Assembly: GCF_003286085.1 (NCBI RefSeq)
Contig: NW_020825321.1
Location: 930,001 to 994,000, forward strand
Direction of reading: 5' to 3'
DNA from: Drosophila persimilis
Lineage: Eukaryota > Arthropoda > Insecta > Diptera > Drosophilidae
DNA: 64,000 nucleotides
Positions 11,206 to 22,509 of the stretch are shown here, in pieces (the stretch's first letter is position 1; each line of letters starts with the position of its first letter). Made by a program: the position numbers and the translations under genes. The notes beneath the pieces are model-generated. The model had not been told where the DNA came from, ran no database searches, and was given only the letters and a program-made list of their open reading frames with translations.

Positions 11206-12954
11206 TTAAACTATTTTTAAACGAATTCCATTCCTGGAATGGATATCCTGTTCTGATAATTCTTCATCCCAATTGTTGTCTGCTAGCCAAAGTTTTTGAA
11301 TAAACAATTTTCCGACAAGTGTCACTGGAGACAACCAGCCTAAGGGGTCATATATCTTGGCTAAGGTAGATAATACTATTCTTTTGTTATTTTTCTTAAT
11401 TGGTTCATAGTGGAAATTGAACCTAAACTCGTCTTTAACCGGTTCCCATTGTAGTCCTAATGTTTTGATGGATTCATTCTCCTCAATGGTTAATACTTTA
11501 TTTTCTTGGTCATCTCTAATGCCTTCTATAATTTCTGGGATATTTGTTATCCACTTTCTTAAGTTAAACCCAACCTCATCAAACTTCCGGGTAACTTCCT
11601 TTACATGCTTTTTAGCATCCAGTATCGTGTCGGCACCTGTCATCAGGTCGTCCATATAAAAATCATTCTTTATGATTTCCCTAATTGCTGGATTTTTGTA
11701 ATTATCTGCTATTGCAACAAGCACCCTGGTTGCTAAGTAGGGTGCTGAAGCTGTACCGTACGTAACGGTTGTAAGTTTATAATCTTTTAACTTTTCTTTT
11801 GGATTATCTCTCCAAATTATATGCAAATATTGTTGATCGTCTTTATCAACATTAATTTGCCGGTACATTTTTTCAATGTCCGCAGATATTTCAAATGGCC
11901 ATTTACGCCATTTCACCATAATATCGAAGATATCTTTTTGGACCCTTGGTCCAACCCACATGATATCATTTAAACTTTTATTGTTTGTGGTTTTTGCTGA
12001 AGCATCGAAAACCACCCTCAGCTTTGTCGTTAGACTGGAATCTCTTATGACTCCTTGATGGGGTAAATAATATTTCCCATCTTCTTTGGACTCTACCATA
12101 TGTCCTAAGATTTTATATTCATGCATGAACATTACATAATTTTCTTTTAATGTTTTATTATTGCTGAGCTTTCTTTCTAAACTATAAAATCGCGCTATAG
12201 CTTGGGGTTTTGAATCTCCTAGATCCTTTTCTTTTTTAAATGGTATTTTAACTACATACCTACCATTCTCATCTATTCTTGTTGTTTCCAAGAAATGCTC
12301 CTCGCACACATCTTCTTCTACGTCATTCTTTTCACTTTCCAATTCCCAGAACCGCTCTAAGTCCCCAACTTCAATTGTTGTCGCCACAATAAATTTATCA
12401 CCTTTTGATTTGGTGCAACCGGATATAATCCATTCGAATTCTGTATTTTGTCCAAGTAGTCCGTCTATTTTTACTACTCCGTCTTTTAAAATATGGGTAT
12501 ACAAATCTATCCCAATTATTATATCTACTCTACTTGGTTTGTTAAAGTTAGGTTCTGCCAACACATAATCTTGCCACTTAGTTTTATCAATATTGAAAGA
12601 CTTTAATGGTAAAGCTTTCATCAGTTTCGGAAGAATAATTGCTTCAATATTTAGAGGACCTTTATTATAATCACGAGTTTTTACCGATAAAGTAAATTTG
12701 TACTTTGAAGTGCAAGAGTCTGTAGATGACACTCCACTTACCTCGGTGTTCGCTCTTTTTCGTACTAAGTTTAATATTTGCGCAGCTTCTTCTGAAATTA
12801 TGGTACATTGCGACCCACAATCAATGAGAGCTCTAAGGTTTTGATAGCCACCATTCCTTGCCCTTACTTTTATAAGTGCTGTGGCTAAGAACGCTTGTTC
12901 TTTTGTCAAGCAAGTGTTAACATTTTCCCTCTTTTCGTAGGGAATATGGAGCAT
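11206..12954 (-). pseudogene. Protease and reverse transcriptase of roo-like copy B
   Basis: A single open frame of 582 codons. It opens with a DUF1758-type aspartic protease (LRALIDCGSQCTIIS, catalytic Asp in DCGS) and continues with a long linker and RT. RT marks are LRVVFDASAKT, the ADIEKMYRQI block carrying an Asp, and FYMDDLMTGAD with the paired catalytic Asp residues. The frame ends at 11206 by a shift relative to RNase H, and is out of frame with gag near 12950. RT and protease look intact in themselves, but they lack a gag-pol context able to express them. Confidence 0.85.
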
Positions 12955-14405
12955 CGTATGATGAGGTTTTTACAAATCCCACATAAAATTTCAGAAAAGC
13001 ATTTCTTATACATATCATGCCTACAGCATTTTGTGCAAAGGCGCTGTTTTTTAATAAACTGGCCTCTATCTATCGGACTCATTCCCTTAAACTTATAGCA
13101 GTGAATTATGGTATGTCCTGCCATTTTACATAACGGACAATTTTCTTTTATTTTACCATATTGCACTACTTTTTTCAACGGTTTCCACTCTTTATCCTGC
13201 GATGTATAAAGAGAAGTGTACCGTTGTTCTAAAAATTCCATCACATCTGGCAATGCTTGGATCTCTTTTGTCCTTTTTATATGACTTTCATGAAATTGTA
13301 AGGTATCTTTGTTGAATTTTTTCAACACAATGTACGCGAAAATCACATCAACTTCTTCTGTTAAATGTGACTTTAATTTAATTAAATGTATTGACTCATT
13401 TATAGAATCAGAAAACCATTTAATATGTTTCGCTGAATCGTGATCTAGCATTGGTAAGTCTAGTAAACGATTCAGCTGATCCGAAAAAATGTTTCGCTTA
13501 TTTTCATACCGCTTGGTCAGCAATTCCCAAGCGGCATTATAATTCTCCAGCGGCCCAGTTAAAAGGTGAGCTACCATAATCCGTGCCTCACCCTTTATCG
13601 CGATTTTCAAATAATTGAATTTTAGAGATGTACTCAGACTATCTCTGTTATGAATTAATTCACAAAATATTTGTGAAAAGCCGTCCCACTCTTTTTCTTC
13701 GCCTGAGAATGTGGGTACCTCCACTTTCGAAAGATCGGGCAAATCGATATCTTCTTTTTTTACCATTGCCCTTTTAGTATCCATGCTGTTTTCTTCAGCA
13801 AATAGGTTGCTCAACATGCTTTGAATATCAAATTCCAAATCTCCGATCTGATTGTCGAAGCTGTCGTTTGTTTCATAGCTATGATAATACTCCTCAATTT
13901 TTGATCTCAGTCTTTTACTGAGGAACTCAATTTTTTCCTTTCTCATTCTACACTCTCCCATTTTAGCCTGATCAAACCTCTGCATGGTTTGCTCTAAATA
14001 TGTCCTCAGGTTTTCCACTATTCTGACGATTTCCTCAGATACTTTTTCTATGCTATTGTTAATTTTGGGCTCTATGTCTTCCTTCAAAGTTCCAGTCTCC
14101 ACTGATTGTAACTTTGTTTTTTCTACCTTCCCTTTCGTTAATGTTTCATTATTTTTTGACTCTACATACTTTTTATGTATGTCCTCTATATTTTTAATCA
14201 TTTTTTCGTACTGCTGTCTCTTATAGTAGTCATGATCGACTACTCCATATGTTAACAGTGCAGAATTATTGCCTGTAACTTTGTTTTTAAGGTCTCCTAA
14301 CCTTTGGAATACATCGCTGGTCAAATGACCAGCTTCAATCTTTTTAATCTCCCTTGATATCGCTGCTTGAGCCTCTAATAGCTTAATTATTTGTTCCGAC
14401 AACAT
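12906..14405 (-). pseudogene. gag of roo-like copy B
   Basis: 499 codons from the ATG at 14405 (MLSEQIIKL). The N-terminal helical segment is followed by a DUF1759 capsid region (VPTFSGEEKEWDGF...; DQLNRLLDLPML) and zinc knuckles (CPLCKMAGHTIIHC, then LCTKCC, CGIC). Near 12960 an indel moves the last knuckle out of frame and adds a foreign tail, whereas the original polyprotein would have continued into protease. The domain order and a single gag-pol-env polyprotein are normal for BEL/Pao. The frame is otherwise open, so the damage is probably recent. Confidence 0.85.
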
Positions 14406-14479
14406 CTTAGTTCAATTTTTTTTTTTTAATTTTACTTAATTAGGCTTAAAAACAATTTGAAATATGAGACTTAGCTGAT

Positions 14480-14610
14480 GAATTCTGCTTCTGCTGTTGT
14501 TGTTACTGCTGCCTCTGAAGTCGCTGCTGCTGATACCGCTGTTGCTGCTGCTGGTGTTGCCTCTGCTTAAGTCGCTGCTGCTGATATCGCTGTCGCTGCA
14601 GTTATTGATG
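14480..14610 (-). repeat. CTG-rich leader repeat of roo-like copy B
   Basis: The same leader repeat as at 1326-1461, with about two 51-bp units and a changed distal part. Repeat number therefore differs between two copies of one family in the same window. Confidence 0.75.
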
Positions 14611-15039
14611 CTGGCACAATGGGCACACACAAACCCATTTATATATTTCTTTTTCACAGTCACAGTTATTTGCCACTTTTTTTTTCAATTCTAGCCATTA
14701 AGCACTTTCGATGTTTCGGATTATTATTTTTTTTTCTCTTTCGATGTTCCGGCCTCGAAAACGCCACCGTCGCGAAAAATTTTTATTTTTCAATTACAAT
14801 AGATATACATATTTCGTTATCTATTAAAATACAGCCTGTACAGCTCGTATTTTTCAAAATTATTAATTGAAACTTCCGTTTCATTAATTTTTATTTATTT
14901 TTTTTTTTTTTATTCTCCGATCACAATAGATATACCCAGTTATCTATTAAAAATACAGCCTGTTTAGCTCGTATTTTTCCAAATTATTAATTGAAACTTT
15001 CGTTTCATTAATTTATTTTATACTGATTGGACATTATTA

Positions 15040-15392
15040 TATGTGATTGGACAATGAGGTAGGAGGTACAATTTTGTAGTCTATAATTATCGTTAGACCT
15101 ACGCAGAGGATACACTTTACTGAGGGTGTCTATTTGAGTACATGCTTACATTAGTTTTATTTTAGGACCGCATTTGTTAAGTTTTTTCTCCACTTGTGTT
15201 TTGTTGTCGTATTAATGGGTTACAGATCTCTGTTTACACCAGTGCAGTCATAACTTGTCTACTTTATGTTATTTCTTTAGAGATCGGTGTTGTTACATGA
15301 GTTTATGTGTACAATAATCTATTTATATTTAAACATTCTGCAAGGGGCCGAAAGTGGCATTGTGTTGACGATAATATGTTCATGTTTGAACA
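15040..15392 (-). mobile_element. 5' LTR of roo-like copy B, 3' end deleted
   Basis: Matches 5979-6331 closely but lacks about 75 bp corresponding to the TGTTAAGACC end, together with the PBS and proximal leader. Leader sequence (ATTTATTTTATACT, 15013-15026) is joined straight to mid-LTR sequence. There is an 11-bp ATTAATGGGTT-like difference near 15212. Confidence 0.8.
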
Positions 15393-15868
15393 CCAATATA
15401 ATTTTTTGCGTCAGACTTGCTACCCTTTTTATGGAGAGGAATTATAAACGATTCCTTCCAGATGGGGGGGAAGCAAGAAGAATCAGTGGGCAGGGTGAAT
15501 AGTTTAAGTAAGGGTCCACAAAGAACATCGGCGAAGTACCTGAGTACACAACCTCGAACCCCGTCTGGGCCCGGTGAGAGCACCGGCTTAGCTAGTAAAA
15601 GATCATGAAGTAGAGAACATTCATTTAACAAGGGACTGAAAATGCCGTTCGACCTCGGTAAACCGTGTGAGAACGGATGTTCAGAGTAGCTTTCCTCAGA
15701 ATATGTGGTTTGAAAAAATTGAGCAAAAATGTGAAATTGAAAAGTACCTTCTTGAAATTTTTTAGAAAGCCTTGATTTTAAGTTTTTTAGACTGGATAAC
15801 TTTTTGTTAAACCATGGGGGCTTTCCAGATCTATTCGCAGAAGAAAGCGGGCACAAGCGGGGAATTCT
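15393..15868 (-). pseudogene. CR1-like LINE upstream part, split by the roo-like insertion
   Basis: Continuation of the LINE relic at 5150-5902. Reading leftwards it encodes the segment between endonuclease and RT (GKPPWFNKKLSSLKNLKSRL, then a damaged middle, then FPPIWKESFIIPLHKKGSK). This copy keeps a Trp codon where the three young copies at 37-60 kb have a stop. The frame is mostly open over 158 codons but the middle has a deletion. Confidence 0.75.
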
Positions 15869-15884
15869 AGTTGCTGTTGAAGTT

Positions 15885-16025
15885 ACTGTTACAAAAGTAT
15901 TTCACAATTTCGCCCCACCCCCTTCCTTCTGTAGCACCTACAACTTTGAAAAAAAGAACAAAAAGAACAATCTAATTTGCAGTGGCTACGCCGCGCCACT
16001 CCCGCACACAACGTTCCCCCTCGTT
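15885..16025 (+). mobile_element. HINE fragment, internally deleted
   Basis: Short blocks typical of the HINE family: TTTCACAATTTCGCCCCACC, TTGCAGTGGCTACGC and the terminal CAACGTTCCCCCTCGTT. Most of the middle is gone. Confidence 0.65.
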
Positions 16026-17111
16026 TTTAAATTGAATAGGTACTCGTCGCGAACGTACGATTTTTCAAAGTTTTTTTTTTATTTTGATCTCCTAACATTC
16101 TAACATAAATCCGAACAAATTTTTTTAAAAACAAGTTAGTTGGCTTTTAAGAGAGACTTGTAGGAAAAACTTTTATCAAGAATCATCTTTCTTATTGGAG
16201 AAAGTAGTTAAGGAAGACATGACTATAAAAATACCGAAAAAGCGATCTTTTGATCGTTATGTGGTTATGAATTAGTGGACTGTATAATCGTTTATATCTT
16301 GAGCTTATTTAGTTTTATTGATTATTTAATATTGGTGGTTATAGTACAATTATATTACAAGAACATCGGGGGGTTCGATTCTGCGGCGGTACAAAGTATG
16401 CGTGCGGGCGGCTTCGTCTAGAAGGTTCTACTGACTTAACTCCGCGAAAAGAAGTCGAGAAAAAGGGAATTGGAAGATCACGCGATACGACTCGACGCGA
16501 CGGTCTCAATGCAAAACAACGGAACGCATCGCTGTGGGCGTGTGCAGCTGCGGGTCTGGCCATGCGTGTGAGAACATTACAGCTATGTTCTGGAAACGAG
16601 CAAACAACAACACAGCTATGCGCGTAAAAATAGTTACTTAAGCGGTGTACTACAATCATGAGCGTGTAAATAGGTCAATCGCAATATACATGAACATTGA
16701 ATTAAAAACTACGAGGCTCATTTCTCAACAAGATGTAATATATATAATATAATATAAGAATATAGTATAAAATTATGTGTTTTTATTGACTTTTAATTTT
16801 TTGTCCTCGGTTGACATTTCCATGGAATATTTCCTGTATATAGAAATATGCATGTACCTCAGAAAAAAATAATCAAAAAATCTAGCTGTTAGAAAAACGA
16901 TAATAGACAAACTTTTTTAATTTGAATTAAACTCAACAGTATCATGTCTTTTCCACAGATTACACTAATTTTATAAATAATTTTTTGGCCCAGGAACCAT
17001 TGATCCGCAAGGGTATCAGAGGCCGGGTCCGAAGCTGGTTTTCCTTTTTTTATTATGATTTTAAATTCACTGTTGCCTCTACGTCATATGCATCCTAATT
17101 TTTTCTTATAG
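16026..17111. other. Non-coding stretch upstream of the pyd3-like exon
   Basis: AT-rich DNA with a GC-richer block at about 16340-16660 that matches nothing I recognise. The last bases are a polypyrimidine-rich acceptor (TTTTTTCTTATAG, ending 17111). It is probably part of intron 1 of the pyd3-like gene, or of its 5' flank. I do not see the first coding exon here. Confidence 0.6.
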
Positions 17112-18297
17112 CCAAATACTTGATCTGTCCGATAGTGCAACAGAAATAGCACAGAAGCATGGATTTGAAATTAAGGGCTATCGGTTTACGGCACGAGAGG
17201 AGCAAATACGTAAGCCACGGGTGGTGCGAGTCGGCGCCATTCAGAATTCAATAGTGTTGCCCACTACAGCACCGATTGAAGATCAACGCACTGCGATCTG
17301 GAACAAGGTGACAACAATGATAAAAGCGGCAGCAGCGGCTGGATGTAATATTGTGTGTACCCAAGAAGCTTGGAGTAAGTATCTAATCGAATCTTTAGCT
17401 AATTCAAGGACTGCCACTATTTTAGTTTTGTGCAGCAATGCCGTTTGCCTTCTGCACACGTGAAAAATTTCCCTGGTGTGAATTCGCCGAAGAGGCTGAG
17501 CATGGCCCGACGACAAAGATGCTCGCTGAGCTGGCTAAATCCCACAATATGGTTATTATTCACTCAATCCTGGAACGAGACATAGAACATGGTGAGACCA
17601 TTTGGAATACGGCCGTAGTTATCTCAAACAACGGACGATACTTGGGGAAGCATCGTAAGAACCACATTCCCCGAGTGGGAGACTTCAATGAGTCGACCTA
17701 CTATATGGAAGGTAATACCTTTCATCCGGTGTTCGAAACCGAGTTCGGAAAGCTGGCTGTCAACATCTGTTATGGGCGCCATCATCCACAGAACTGGATG
17801 ATGTTTGGCTTAAATGGCGCAGAGATTGTGTTCAATCCCTCTGCTACAATCGGTAGACTCTCTGAGCCACTATGGAGTATTGAGGCACGGAATGCAGCAA
17901 TTGCCAATAGTTACTTCACGGTTCCTATCAACCGAGTCGGCACAGAGAAGTTTCCCAACGAGTACACGTCGGGAGACGGTACCACAGCTCACAAAGAGTT
18001 TGGTCCCTTTTACGGTTCATCGTATGTTGCTGCGCCGGACGGCTCCAGAACACCGGTAGGTCATATCAAAAAAAAAACTTCGTCATTATCATAACAACAT
18101 TTTTACAGAGTTTATCGCGAGACAAAGATGGCTTGCTGGTGACTGAGCTTGATCTCAACCTCTGCCGTCAGATTAAGGACTTCTGGGGATTCCGAATGAC
18201 ACAACGCCTTTCCCTTTACGCAGAATCTTTTCAAAGAGCATCGAAGTCGGACTTCAAGCCGCAAATTATCAAAGAGTCTTCAAAATTAAAAGATTAA
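17112..18297 (+). CDS. pyd3: Beta-ureidopropionase (beta-alanine synthase), first exon not seen
   Basis: Nitrilase-superfamily amidohydrolase that hydrolyses N-carbamoyl-beta-alanine to beta-alanine, CO2 and ammonia, the last step of pyrimidine catabolism. It acts in the cytosol as a homo-oligomer (family knowledge). Three exons are visible: 17112-17374, 17436-18055 and 18109-18297, with GTAAGT...CAG and GTAGGT...CAG introns of 61 and 53 bp and a TAA stop. Together they encode about 356 residues, roughly 30-35 short of the usual length. The missing N-terminus fits an unseen upstream exon. The catalytic triad is intact: Glu in CTQEAW (17365), Lys in HRKNHIP (17657) and Cys in [10 protein letters not shown] (17768). 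There is no stop or frameshift. Codon use and conservation suggest a functional host gene in a transposon-rich setting. The alternative, a 5'-truncated duplicate, is not excluded. Confidence 0.9.
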
Positions 18298-18342
18298 AGA
18301 GACTAAAAAGATATTCTTTGGGATGTGAAAGGTGACTAGCGC

Positions 18343-18348
18343 AATAAA
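18343..18348 (+). promoter_or_regulatory. Poly(A) signal of the pyd3-like gene
   Basis: AATAAA about 46 bp after the TAA stop, in a plausible position for 3' end formation of a compact insect mRNA. Confidence 0.6.
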
Positions 18349-19089
18349 CATAAGTGTAAACTTGTAACGCTAGGATAAAGCATGAAAAAAAAAGAAGGAA
18401 TCAAAAGCTGATTTCATGGGTTTTCCTATACATCCAATTTATTTTTGTCAGTGTGAAATTTAAGCACATTGGTTAGTCTACGTCTTACATCTTTTAGTCG
18501 GTGCTTTGTACTCTTAAACAATTTTTCTATTTGGCTTTTGAAATTGTTTTTTTCTTATCGGGTTCAAGTCATTTTTTTTGTACATGTGCTGCGGCAAGTT
18601 CAGATGCTTCGATATCTGCTGGAGCAATATATTAACTATAAACTATAATTTTATACTGTTCATTAAATTAAATTATTTGTATATTGTTGATTAAATTAAA
18701 TTTTTTGTAATTGTGTTTGTTTACAGCTTCAAGATTCCCTTATATAATTTAACAGAGCACATCTAGATGTGCTTTACAATCAAATGTAAGCGTTTCCGTC
18801 GAAACGTATATACTGTTACTGATGACAGCTCTTATACTGTTTAGAAGCAAAGCTATGATCGTAGCGGACGCTCAGGAGGAGGGAAGCTGCCGAGCTTTTT
18901 CGGCAACTTTGACTCCTCATTTACAAATTATAAAATTTCTCCGTTGTTAAGGTTAAAATTTTGCGTTTATTGTTCGATGTTGTCTGTCTGATTTTGCTAG
19001 AAGCCGTGGCCGTGAACTTAGATTTAGGTGTTAGGCAATTCGGCGATGAAGAGGACTGTCCGACTGACTGACGGAATGCTCAAAGCAGT
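18349..19089. other. Non-coding flank, nothing recognised
   Basis: AT-rich sequence downstream of the pyd3-like gene. A short imperfect inverted pair, GCCGAGCTTTTTCGGC (18889-18904), is the only local structure noted. No coding frame or repeat family was recognised. Confidence 0.5.
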
Positions 19090-19812
19090 GGACTATAAGT
19101 AGTATCAAAGACTATACAATACCAAGATGTTGCATGAGCGACCAAAAAGCTGTTCTATGGCGGGTCCTAACATTAGAACCCAAAAGGCACGAGGGAGCGC
19201 GCGGGGTTTCAATTCCCTTTTCGCCTGTACTTCGTCTCTACCGCGACCCCGCTGCCCATCGGTTTCGTCTGTTCGGCAATTCTGAACTCTCGAGCCTCAG
19301 CATCGTCGAAGCAGTGGTCGCGGATCGCCGATGTCTTTGAAGCGGCACAGTGGGACCTTTGGCCGTCTCAGCTTGCTAAATTAGTTAGTGAATATGAGTT
19401 CAATAAATATTTGCACACTGAAAAAATGTTAAACTTTGAGTGCTTATATCTTCTAAACTAAAACTATCTTGAAAATTCGATTGGAAAATTCTCTATTAGA
19501 TGCGTACATTAAATTTATCTAAAGCACTCATACAATTTTTTTTACTATTTCGGCTGAGTCCCCACTGTGCCGCGCCAAAGACATCAGCGACCACGCTTTT
19601 GTATTCTTTCTCTAGAGACACACCGACTCGACGCTGACCGAGGCATTGACGAAGCCGAGTAGCATTTCGGAGGCGAAGGTAGCGTAAAAGAGAATTGAAG
19701 TAATAGCCCCGTGCGCCCGTACCATGAAGCGTCAAACGAAAATTGAAAAAGAATTTGTTCCTCATGCAACATCTTGGTATTGTATAGTCTTTGGTAGTAT
19801 GAACGTTAAATA
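19090..19812. repeat. Imperfect foldback, arms of about 240 bp
   Basis: The left arm (about 19090-19345) and the reverse complement of the right arm (about 19570-19812) agree well at both ends: AAAGACTATACAATACCAAG with GATGTTGCATGAG at the outside, and GGTCGC.GATGTCTTTG next to the centre. They are diverged in the middle. The centre (19346-19569) is a Transib-like deletion derivative. The arms themselves match nothing I recognise. Confidence 0.7.
19346..19569. mobile_element. Transib-like short deletion derivative (MITE-like)
   Basis: 224 bp bounded by CACAGTGGG (19346) and CCCCACTGTG (ends 19569), an RSS-heptamer-like terminal inverted repeat. Its left end (GCCGTCTCAGCTTGCTAAATT) matches the right end of the element at 26306-27567, and its right part matches the left end of that element (AGTTTAGAAGATAT.AGC.CTCAAAGTT), so it is an internally deleted relative in reverse orientation. 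It has no coding sequence. Confidence 0.7.
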
Positions 19813-20634
19813 TGTGTATGCGCTTATTCACTGAGAGCGTACATGGGATGAGCGCGATAATAAATAACTTAAGAGGGAAGTTCTTGACGTGACTTAAAAG
19901 CTATTAACGACTGCTGTTCCGAGCAGCGACGCAGCATAATAAAGTCACTTATAATCATAGCTCGCAAATAACTGTTGACACTTTCGGCGTGTATGATAAA
20001 AACCTCTCATTGACGGACACATTAAGAAAATGGACTGAAAAGACCCGATCAAATCTGTTTTTGCTATACTCGCTCTTCGCTCAAGCAAAGACCGATTTTT
20101 TCACTTCTCTTTGGTTCCTGTTTTTCACTGAGCATCTTGTCGCGAGCGAACGAACAAAGTGTCTTTTGTGTATGTATGCGTGCTTGTACGTGTGATGCTT
20201 ATGGCAACTATCAATTTTTGTAAATTCTATACGGTTTGTACAATACAATAGCCCAAAAGATGCGGAAAACATGAATAAATAAACATATACACGAAAAAAA
20301 ACTAAAAACACTTTACTCAGACACTTTTTGGTTCTGCTCATCTAAAGACACTTTTGCTGTGAGCGCTTGAGCAAAGTGTCTCTCTAAGTTGTTATTGTGA
20401 GACACGATCGTGTGTCGGGCTCACCCGAAAACCCGAAACACATAACACAAGCGAAGAGACAAAAAGTGTTCTGCTCAGTGAGAGACCGTGTCTTTGTGGT
20501 CTTTTTCGGTTTTGTCAGTGACGAGACAGCAAAGGGAAAAAGTGTTGACCGTCGTTTGCGAGCTATGCTTATAATTGAAAGTCAAAGTTGCGCACAAGTG
20601 TTTTCCGTCGGTCTATCCGGTTTTCTTGAGTCCC
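19813..20634. other. Non-coding DNA with repeated GACACTTT motifs
   Basis: No gene or known element recognised. GACACTTT/AAAGTGTC words occur in both orientations near 19977, 20154, 20319, 20346 and 20374, with related AAAAAGTGTT at 20461 and 20537. Confidence 0.5.
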
Positions 20635-21985
20635 GCTTTCTTGTCCGATTAGATTTGGAAAATCCCCTTGGTTTACCAAAGAGTTATGCAGTCTAAGAAA
20701 CTTAAAATCAAGACATACAAATTTCACGAAGTTGGTTCTCCTACTTCTCAATCTCGCTATATAACAGCTCGGACAAACTTTTCAGTTCTTAATGCCCAAT
20801 GCTATGAGAACTACCTATCTCGATGCAGGATACGTTTGTCTCAGCTTTGTAAACAGTAAGCGTAGAACGTCCGCACACCCATCCTCGCTATCATTTCGTA
20901 ATACGTCGGCAAAACATGATCAGGCAATTGCCGATCTTTTTGCCCAATTTTTCCAAACCACCTATTCTGAGGAAAGCTACTCTGGTCATCCCTACCCATA
21001 CGGTATACCGAAGTCGAACGGCATTTTCAGTCCTTGTTAAATGAATGTTCTCTACTTCATAATCTTCGACTATCGTTTATAATTATAGAGGTATAGAAAA
21101 GTCATCCGCTATTTCCAAAATTTTTGAGAAGGTTGTAATTCCGCACTTGCCAAGTCTCTGCAAGTCACTTATATCTCTAGCTCAGTATCGATTTGTAAAG
21201 CGGCGACCCACCCCCACGAACCAACATCCTGAGATGGATTTCTAGTTATCTTTGTTCCAGGTCTCAAAGAGTCCTCATCAAAAACTGCCTCTCTTCACCA
21301 CTAAAGGTTTCATCGGGAGTACCACAGGGAGCCATCTAGGCCACTTACTCTTCAAACTCTTCAACATACTCTCGAGTACTTATATATGCGGATGATGCTA
21401 AACTTTGTGGCCAATTGAAGGACATTTCATTTCATTCTAGCTTGCAATCCGATATCAATAACTTTCAGTCATGGTGTTCTGCAAACTTGTTACACCTTAA
21501 TGCCTCGAAATACAAAGTAATGACGTTTCATCGTTCTAGCCCCTTGTTTGCCCCGTATACCCTATCTTGTGGTTTTCTTGAGAGAATTACCCTGGTGGAT
21601 GATCTTGGTGTTATATTAAACGCCAAGCTAAAGTTTTCTGAACATTGCTACCATGGTAAATAAGGCCATGGGCGTGCTTGGGTTTATAAAGAGGTGGTCA
21701 AAGGAATTTGACGACGCTTTTATAACAAAACCCCTATACCTCGCTAGTTTATCCGATCTTAGAATACGGAGAATGTGTATGGTGCCCTCAGTACAAAGTA
21801 CACCAGGTACACACCACCATCGTATAAAATCAGTACAGAAAAACTTTACTCTTTGCTCTGCGGCGCCTTACTTTAGTAGACTGCTATTAGTAAACCTCCC
21901 TTAGTTAACCGTAGAAAAATGCTTGGGGTAATTTTTGTGCAAAACTGGATCAGGGGTGACATAGACAGCCCTGATCTGTTGAGCC
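20635..21985 (+). pseudogene. CR1-like LINE ORF2 relic, split by an LTR element
   Basis: The region before RT (LVYQRVMQSKKLKIK block, then FVNSKRRTSAHPSSLS) and RT parts (DISFHSSLQSDINNFQSWCSANLLHLNAS; LERITLVDDLGVILNAKLKFSEH) are recognisable in several frames. Large parts are deleted (the RT palm before YADD is mostly lost) and frameshifts are many. The LINE resumes at 25186 after the 3.2-kb LTR element. Confidence 0.75.
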
Positions 21986-22496
21986 TGTAACGAACCTAAA
22001 AGGGTTCGATGCAATCCTTCCCCAAACGTATAATAATCATAAACATACTACTAAGTTACAACGCCTCTCCCAACATGGATAAATGCGTATATTACTTACA
22101 CACGAACACCCCCCCTCCACACATAACTACTCGAGACGCGCCGACTCCAACAACGCTGACCAAACCAGGTCACGCGGACTTCCCCCACTCCGGACCAAGC
22201 GACCGATCCGGTGCCATCGACCAAGAAAAGATGACACTGCGGAAGCTCGCGACGAACGCCAACGGCAAATACGCCAAGTAGCCAAACCACAAGAAGTAAG
22301 GCCAGCTCAAACCACGATCGCCGAATCGGCGAAAAGCGAGCCCTACGTGGAAGTGCATTTTGGATCCCGCTAACAAAGCAACAACAGGCGTATAAATAGA
22401 CGCCGGCCAGAACCAGAAACCCGACTTCGAGTACGGACGTTGGATTCACCCCTGGACGTGACTGAGCTTACCTCAGCCTGAAATAGGACCATCACA
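21986..22496 (+). mobile_element. 5' LTR of the 3.2-kb LTR element
   Basis: 511 bp starting TGTAACGAACC and ending ...ACCATCACA. A TATAAATA box lies near 22391. Compared with the 3' LTR it lacks about 300 bp between the TATA-proximal part and the shared terminal segment (GTGACTGAGCTTACCTCAGC). Confidence 0.75.
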
Positions 22497-22498
22497 AA

Positions 22499-22509
22499 TG
22501 GCGCCCAAG
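22499..22509 (+). promoter_or_regulatory. Primer-binding site, tRNA-Lys-like
   Basis: TGGCGCCCAAG two bases after the 5' LTR. TGGCGCCC is the usual start of tRNA-Lys-primed binding sites. The next bases diverge from the gypsy type. Confidence 0.65.

Larger units (their letters stand above)
5903..15392 (-). mobile_element. roo-like BEL/Pao retrotransposon with env, copy B
   Basis: A near-complete element of about 9.5 kb on the minus strand. Order in element direction: damaged 5' LTR (15040-15392), CTG-rich leader, gag, protease-RT, RNase H, integrase, env, 3' LTR (5903-6331). It is inserted in a CR1-like LINE with a CCAAT duplication. A HINE of about 1.05 kb interrupts pol at 9357-10406. Relative to copy A, a deletion near 15036 removed the LTR 3' end, the PBS and part of the leader. 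Frameshifts between gag and pol, within pol and within env, plus a deletion in the integrase core, make it dead. It was an env-bearing family, so a virus-like infectious ancestor is possible (inference). Confidence 0.85.

Noticed and set aside
16339-16659. Minus-strand open frame of 106 codons near the pyd3-like gene.
   Set aside because: Unusual composition with no recognisable domain, and no support for splicing or start context. Left as unassigned DNA.
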